From the IMG/VR virus record IMGVR_UViG_3300034073_002465, positions 1 through 40,052 of that record: 40,052 nt of DNA. One strand, 5' to 3'. The first letter of the stretch is position 1. Every line of letters begins with the position of its first letter. This DNA comes from a virus. The notes under the pieces are model-generated. The model worked only from the letters and a program-made list of their open reading frames with translations. It was not told the origin of the DNA and searched no databases. Made by a program: the position numbers and the translations under genes. This document shows, in pieces, positions 35,922 to 40,052 of the stretch.

Positions 35922-38183
35922 ATGATCTCCTCCGCAAGCGCATCACCCACTCTTCCCGCTTCCCTCCCTTCCGTTGTCGATGAGGAGGGCGAAATCATCG
36001 AACGTGGCCGGGTCAAGTCGGCTGCCGCCCTTGCGGGGCTTTACCAGTATCTCTTCACCTCGGACCTCGGCTCCAGTCGTGCCCGTGCGAAGGTGCAGAG
36101 TCAGGTGGACGGTGACCCTCCTTTCAACTCAGACCAGGATCGCCTGCTAGGCCTGGGTGGGCGCACCAACGCCAACTGGGGCTATGCCAGCCAGTCGCAA
36201 CAGGACATCGAGCGCCCCTACAACGACGTGTTCGATTCGATTGACGTGTTCGGCACCACGCCGCTCAAGGCGGATTACGCCGACGAACTGGCACGCCAAC
36301 AGTGGGCACCGATCATCGCGGAAGAGATCAGCCGCATGATCCGCAACTGGCCTGAGTTCACGTTCAACCGGCAGATGTGCGTCCACCTGTTCACCATGTT
36401 CGGCGTGGCTTTCACCTACCGTGAGGACAAATACGACTGGCGCTGGAAAGTCACGTCGCTCCAATGGCTGAAGGTGCCGCGAAGGACACGGGCTTCCATC
36501 GAGGCGCAGGACTTCTTCTGCGCCCGAGACTACATGTCGCCGGTCGAGCTGGAGAAAAAGATCAGGAACCCCGAGGCGGCGGAGAAAGCAGGTTGGAACG
36601 TCAGGGCCGTGAGGGAAGCTATCCGCAGTGCTCAACCGACCGTCATCGACACGTCAAACCCGGAAACCCTGCAAGAGTCGGTCAAGGACCAGGACTATTT
36701 CAGCGGTGCGGGAGCCATCACAGTGGACATCGTCCACGGCTGGGTCAAGGAGATGGACGGCTCCATCACTCACGTTATCGGGCGTTACGACGGTCAGGGG
36801 GACTTTCTATATAAGTGCGAGGGTCTTTATGAGAACATGTCGCAGTTCGTCACGGCCTACACGGACGGGGTCGGCAGCAACGGTGACTTCTACAGCATCC
36901 GGGGCAACGCATGGCGTGGGTTCAACGGGTCTCTCTACCTGAACCTGCTCACCTGCAAGTTCGTGGACATGGCTTGCTGGTCGGCCACCCCCCACCTGAA
37001 GGCGGACTCCGAGGACACCTTGATCGACCAGATGGTCCGGCCTATCGGGCCTTACAACCGCATCGGGTCCAACGTGGAGTTCGTGGAGCTGAACCACATC
37101 CCGTTCCAGAACAACCTGATCCCGGCGATCCAACAGGTGCAGAACATCTTCCAGATGCGCTCGCGCCAAGCAGGTGGAGCCTATCGCTACACCAACAACG
37201 CCCCCAAGACCGCCGAAGAAATCAAGACCAACACGGCCATTGACGGTCAACTGACCACGGCTGGCATGGACCTGTATTTCGAGTCGTGGAAGAACGACTT
37301 CAAGGAAGTGGTCCGCCGTGCGACCTGCCGTGAACTCTCTGCCGCGCATCCCGGGGGCGCTGAAGCCTTCAAGATGCGCAAACGGTGTGTCGCTCGTGGC
37401 GTGCCCCTCGAAGCCCTCTACAACATCGACATCGACGCCATCGAGATCAACCGTGGCGTCGGCAAAGGGTCTGCTCAGGAACGTCGGGCATCTTTTGATG
37501 CTCTCATGCCAAACATCGGCATGTACGACCCTAAAGGGCAGCAACTTCTGCTGCGTCAGTACACCGCCTCCTACGCCGGGATCAGCTTCGCCAACCTCCT
37601 TGTTCCCGCCGAACCGGGGTCACGGCCACCCATTGACGTGCAAGTTGCCAACATGGAGAACTCCCTCATGGAGCTTGGGCAGCCTGCGGTCATTGAGCCG
37701 AATCAGGATCACACGGTCCACGTGGCGACCCATCTCGCCAAGCTCTCGGAAATCAATGGTCAGCTCAGCCAGTTTCAAATCGAGTTTGCCCGGGCCATCG
37801 AACTCATGGGGCCGATCTGGCGTCACGCAGTGGAGCACATGGCTTACATCAGTCCGGAGAACCCGCTCTCCAAGACCTTCAAGGAGGCCCTTTCCGAGAT
37901 CGAGGAAGTCGTCGTCAACGGGGAGAAAAAACTTGCCGCCGAGGCCCGACGCGCCGAGGAGCAGGCCGGTCAACAGGCCCCGGGCAGTGACGTTCCTCTC
38001 GGCATCCTGCGCCAGTCGGCTGACGCCGGGGCACGTCTGGAGATGCTCGACGTTCAGGCCAAGAGACAGCAGCTCGGGTTCGAGGCCGAGAAACAGCGCC
38101 TTGAACTGGCGAAGAAGCAGCAGGACCTCGCTTTCAACGACGCCAAGATGGCGAACGAGATCAGGAAACAGACCGCAGGTTGA
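35922..38183 (+). CDS. Portal protein, 753 aa
   Basis: Likely forms the ring at the capsid vertex through which DNA is packaged. Long, soluble and mixed alpha/beta, with 'QQWAPIIAEEISRMIRNWPEFTFN', 'FGTTPLKADYADELA' and 'GRYDGQGDFLYKCEGLYENMSQFVTAY', then a middle part with 'ELNHIPFQNNLIPAIQQVQNIFQMRSRQAG' (about 390-420), as in wing/stem regions of podovirus portals. The C-terminal 90 residues are coiled coil ('RRAEEQAGQQ', 'KRQQLGFEAEKQRLELAKKQQDLAF'), which may be the barrel or scaffold contact. Size and position before the scaffold-like gene support the call; no invariant motif exists. Confidence 0.75.
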   Translation: MISSASASPTLPASLPSVVDEEGEIIERGRVKSAAALAGLYQYLFTSDLGSSRARAKVQSQVDGDPPFNSDQDRLLGLGGRTNANWGYASQSQQDIERPYNDVFDSIDVFGTTPLKADYADELARQQWAPIIAEEISRMIRNWPEFTFNRQMCVHLFTMFGVAFTYREDKYDWRWKVTSLQWLKVPRRTRASIEAQDFFCARDYMSPVELEKKIRNPEAAEKAGWNVRAVREAIRSAQPTVIDTSNPETLQESVKDQDYFSGAGAITVDIVHGWVKEMDGSITHVIGRYDGQGDFLYKCEGLYENMSQFVTAYTDGVGSNGDFYSIRGNAWRGFNGSLYLNLLTCKFVDMACWSATPHLKADSEDTLIDQMVRPIGPYNRIGSNVEFVELNHIPFQNNLIPAIQQVQNIFQMRSRQAGGAYRYTNNAPKTAEEIKTNTAIDGQLTTAGMDLYFESWKNDFKEVVRRATCRELSAAHPGGAEAFKMRKRCVARGVPLEALYNIDIDAIEINRGVGKGSAQERRASFDALMPNIGMYDPKGQQLLLRQYTASYAGISFANLLVPAEPGSRPPIDVQVANMENSLMELGQPAVIEPNQDHTVHVATHLAKLSEINGQLSQFQIEFARAIELMGPIWRHAVEHMAYISPENPLSKTFKEALSEIEEVVVNGEKKLAAEARRAEEQAGQQAPGSDVPLGILRQSADAGARLEMLDVQAKRQQLGFEAEKQRLELAKKQQDLAFNDAKMANEIRKQTAG

Positions 38184-38189
38184 TTTTAC

Positions 38190-38525
38190 ATGACCCACAC
38201 CACCACTGAAGAAATCCAGGCTTTTCGGCAATCCGCCGAGCATCGCCAAAAACTGGCCGCGTTGCTGGCTGACCCGACTCTGCAACTGGCGTTGTCCATC
38301 ATTCGCAAGTCAGCAGTGCCCAAGCCTCCAACCGATACGGAGACCAATCAACTCGCCGACATCTGTCTGGCTCGCCGCTACCTGCTCATGTCTGGCGTGA
38401 ACCAGGGGCTCGACAAGCTCAACCTACTCACCCACCCCGTGCAGGCCAACGAGAACCTCGACTTGCTCATGGACAACGCCTACGACCACACCCTTCCCGC
38501 CCACCTTCGCACCCCAGCCAAATAA
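38190..38525 (+). CDS. Hypothetical protein, 111 aa
   Basis: Helical, Leu/Ala/Thr-rich protein six bases after portal: 'EIQAFRQSAEHRQKLAALLADPTLQLALSIIRKSA' (about 8-42) and 'NQLADICLARRYLLMSGVNQGLDKLNLLTH' (about 53-82). It has no membrane segment and no known motif. Small proteins between portal and scaffold are often head accessory or chaperone-like, but this is only context. Confidence 0.6.
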   Translation: MTHTTTEEIQAFRQSAEHRQKLAALLADPTLQLALSIIRKSAVPKPPTDTETNQLADICLARRYLLMSGVNQGLDKLNLLTHPVQANENLDLLMDNAYDHTLPAHLRTPAK

Positions 38526-38531
38526 CACGCC

Positions 38532-39740
38532 ATGTTCCTGCGCCATCTCCCCTTGTTCAACGAAGCCCCTGCCGCCGAAGCCGCCCCGGTCCTGACCGAC
38601 CATGGTGGTGACGCCGAGGTGCCCGGCGAGTCCAGTTTTTTCGACAAGCTGCGTCAAGCCGACGATCATCCTGACAACGTCGCCCGCAAACAACAGGAAG
38701 CTCCGAAACCCGAGGTCAAGCCCTTGGAGAAAAAGGCCGATCCTGCGCAGAAGCCCGAGCCCAAGAAAGCCGCCGACAAGTTGGGCTCCGTTGAGGAAGA
38801 GGTCGTGGAGGAAGAAAAACCTGCGGACGAAGAGCCCCCGCCCGAGGGTACCAACGAGAAGGGCCTGAGCCGGTGGAAGCAGCTCAAGGCCAAAGAGAAG
38901 GTGGCTGACGAACTGACCAAGAAGGTCGAGGCCATGACCAAGGAGATGGAGGAGCTGCGCAAGTCTCCGGTGTCCAAGGAGGTTCAGGAAAAACTTGAGG
39001 AACTCCAGAAATTCCGTGACATCCACGATGTCAAGCGGTCCAAGGAATACCAGGAAAGTGTGATTGCTCCGTTGGCAAAGGCCGAGAAGGGCATCGAGGA
39101 AGTCTGCGGCGAATTCAAGATCGACATGGACAAGATGCTCCACGCCATGTCCGAAGTCAGCGAGTGGAAGCGATCCATCGCCATCGACAAGCTGGTGGAG
39201 GAAGCCGACGACGCGCCTGCGGCCATCAAGGCCAGCCTCTACAAGATGGCTGACCAGCTTCACGTTGCGTGGCAGAAAGGCGCGGAGATCGAGTCCAAGG
39301 CCAGCGAGTTGCGTGCAGCCCAAGAAGCCCTTGCCAACCAGGGGAACGAAAAACAGACCTACGAGCAGCAGCAGGCGTGGCAGAAAGCCCTGGCCGCAAG
39401 CAAGTCCTTGGTCGAGACCAAACTGGCTCCTGTGCTCAAAGGGATGACTGAAGACGAGCGCAAAGAGTTCACCTCGTCCATCGAGAACGCCACCATCAGC
39501 GACGACCCGGAAGAACGGGCTTTGCAGGCGCAGTCACCTCAGGTGGCTGCCGTGTTGATCCGCCGTCTCAACAACCTGACCAAGGAGTTTAACGCGCTCA
39601 AGAAGGAACGCGACACCCTGATCGCTGCGCGTCCCGGTGCCCGCGAGCGGCAAACGGACGACGGTGATCCGAATGTGCCTTCGTCCGACGAGGATTTCAT
39701 GGCCCGCGTTCGACAGGCTGACGACTACATGCGCCGATAA
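38532..39740 (+). CDS. Scaffold-like capsid assembly protein, 402 aa
   Basis: Composition and place fit a procapsid scaffold: an acidic Pro/Glu/Lys-rich N-terminal 110 residues ('KPEVKPLEKKADPAQKPEPKKAADK', 'VEEEVVEEEKPADEEPPPEG'), then long coiled coils at about 115-160 and 255-300 ('KAKEKVADELTKKVEAMTKEMEELRK', 'ELRAAQEALANQGNEKQTYEQQQAW'), and a C-terminal helix 'VLIRRLNNLTKEFNALKKERDTL' before a polar tail. It follows portal and probably precedes the major capsid gene. No protease motif is seen. Confidence 0.65.
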   Translation: MFLRHLPLFNEAPAAEAAPVLTDHGGDAEVPGESSFFDKLRQADDHPDNVARKQQEAPKPEVKPLEKKADPAQKPEPKKAADKLGSVEEEVVEEEKPADEEPPPEGTNEKGLSRWKQLKAKEKVADELTKKVEAMTKEMEELRKSPVSKEVQEKLEELQKFRDIHDVKRSKEYQESVIAPLAKAEKGIEEVCGEFKIDMDKMLHAMSEVSEWKRSIAIDKLVEEADDAPAAIKASLYKMADQLHVAWQKGAEIESKASELRAAQEALANQGNEKQTYEQQQAWQKALAASKSLVETKLAPVLKGMTEDERKEFTSSIENATISDDPEERALQAQSPQVAAVLIRRLNNLTKEFNALKKERDTLIAARPGARERQTDDGDPNVPSSDEDFMARVRQADDYMRR

Positions 39741-39794
39741 CAACCAAGCTAAGCTATCGGGCGTTTTGAAGTGTTCCCGGGCTGGAAAGTTGCG

Positions 39795-39855
39795 CCTGCC
39801 GGGTCAGGTCGTCGTATGATCCTCTCGAAAGAGGCCCGCACTCTCCAGTCGCGGG
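39795..39855 (+). other. Cluster of three hairpins after the scaffold gene
   Basis: CCTG/CAGG (39795-39808), CCTCT-CGAA-AGAGG (39821-39834) and CCCGC/GCGGG (39835-39855) follow each other in the 312-bp gap 39741-40052. There is no T-run, so the set may stabilise or process the head mRNA rather than stop it. The gap also holds the promoter at 39949 and shows no convincing gene. Confidence 0.4.
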
Positions 39856-39948
39856 ATATGTCACTGCCAATCAACGCCCATGGCGGGCACTGCGTGGAAA
39901 CAAACGCATACCCCACCTTCCAGGCATCGTCAACCATAAAACAGCACG

Positions 39949-39977
39949 TTGACATTATTTCCGTCGCTATATAAACT
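39949..39977 (+). promoter_or_regulatory. Promoter ahead of the presumed capsid gene
   Basis: Perfect TTGACA (39949-39954), a 17-base spacer and TAAACT (39972-39977) in an AT-rich patch. The transcript would have a leader of about 65 bases to the window end, where AAAAGGA (40046-40052) looks like a ribosome binding site for a gene starting just outside, most likely the major capsid protein. Confidence 0.6.
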
Positions 39978-40052
39978 TCGCACCGAGTTGAAATACCGTG
40001 TTTTCCGGGCTGCCTGCTCACCAGCGATGAAAGCGTCAACGAGTTAAAAGGA

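Noticed and set aside
39771-39974. 67-codon frame after the scaffold gene
   Set aside because: No ATG start or ribosome binding site, overlaps three hairpins and the -35/-10 boxes, and lacks protein-like composition.
1-40052. CRISPR array, rRNA or standard tRNA genes
   Set aside because: No regularly spaced 25-40 bp repeats and no rRNA signatures were seen; the only tRNA-like shape (25667-25770) lacks an anticodon arm.

Overview
The window is a stretch of tailed double-stranded DNA phage (or prophage) DNA, about 60% GC by eye. The evidence is a large terminase subunit (33516-35393, minus), a large portal protein (35922-38183), a scaffold-like coiled-coil protein (38532-39740), a run of virion-type genes (7147-25668) and a 3452-residue polyvalent virion protein (14747-25105). 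The large portal, the single giant internal-protein-like gene and the lack of a recognisable tail-tube, tape-measure or baseplate set suggest a podovirus-like particle, but no tail gene proves it. TTGACA-type promoters and the phage protein families point to a Gram-negative host; the host cannot be named. No integrase, polymerase or lysis gene is visible, and the major capsid gene probably starts just beyond the right end.

Layout. (1) 1-2850 is a regulatory or accessory block of small genes on both strands. It has an AT-rich spacer with a perfect 28-bp inverted repeat (886-1040), five copies of a small GCTA-loop hairpin, and divergent promoters. (2) 3061-7077 is a plus-strand operon of small phage genes, many joined by ATGA overlaps, opening with an HNH-like endonuclease. 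One gene (5595-6820) seems to be read through a canonical -1 slippery heptamer. (3) 7147-11716 holds small structural proteins, two glycosyltransferases with DxD motifs, a Dam-like DNA methylase and a class I methyltransferase. (4) 11771-25668 holds virion proteins including the giant gene. (5) 33286 down to 25749 (minus) is a tight accessory operon: three methyltransferases, a GT2 glycosyltransferase, a Dps-family ferritin-like protein, a radical SAM enzyme, two more glycosyltransferases and several small proteins. (6) 33337-39740 is the packaging and head region. TerL lies on the minus strand between two related zinc-finger genes, while portal and scaffold run on the plus strand.

How the parts fit. 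Packaging and capsid genes build the head. The 7147-25668 genes supply structural and injected proteins; the giant protein carries an ART-like domain, an HExxxH metallopeptidase-like site and other polyvalent modules probably delivered to the host. The two glycosyltransferase/methyltransferase groups look like one modification pathway whose target (virion, host surface or peptide) cannot be told from sequence. The most interesting signals are the radical SAM/Dps/methyltransferase/glycosyltransferase operon, the A AAA AAC frameshift, the 5'-leader hairpin family at predicted transcription starts, and a set of promoters placed 5-9 bases before start codons, which predicts leaderless or near-leaderless mRNAs.
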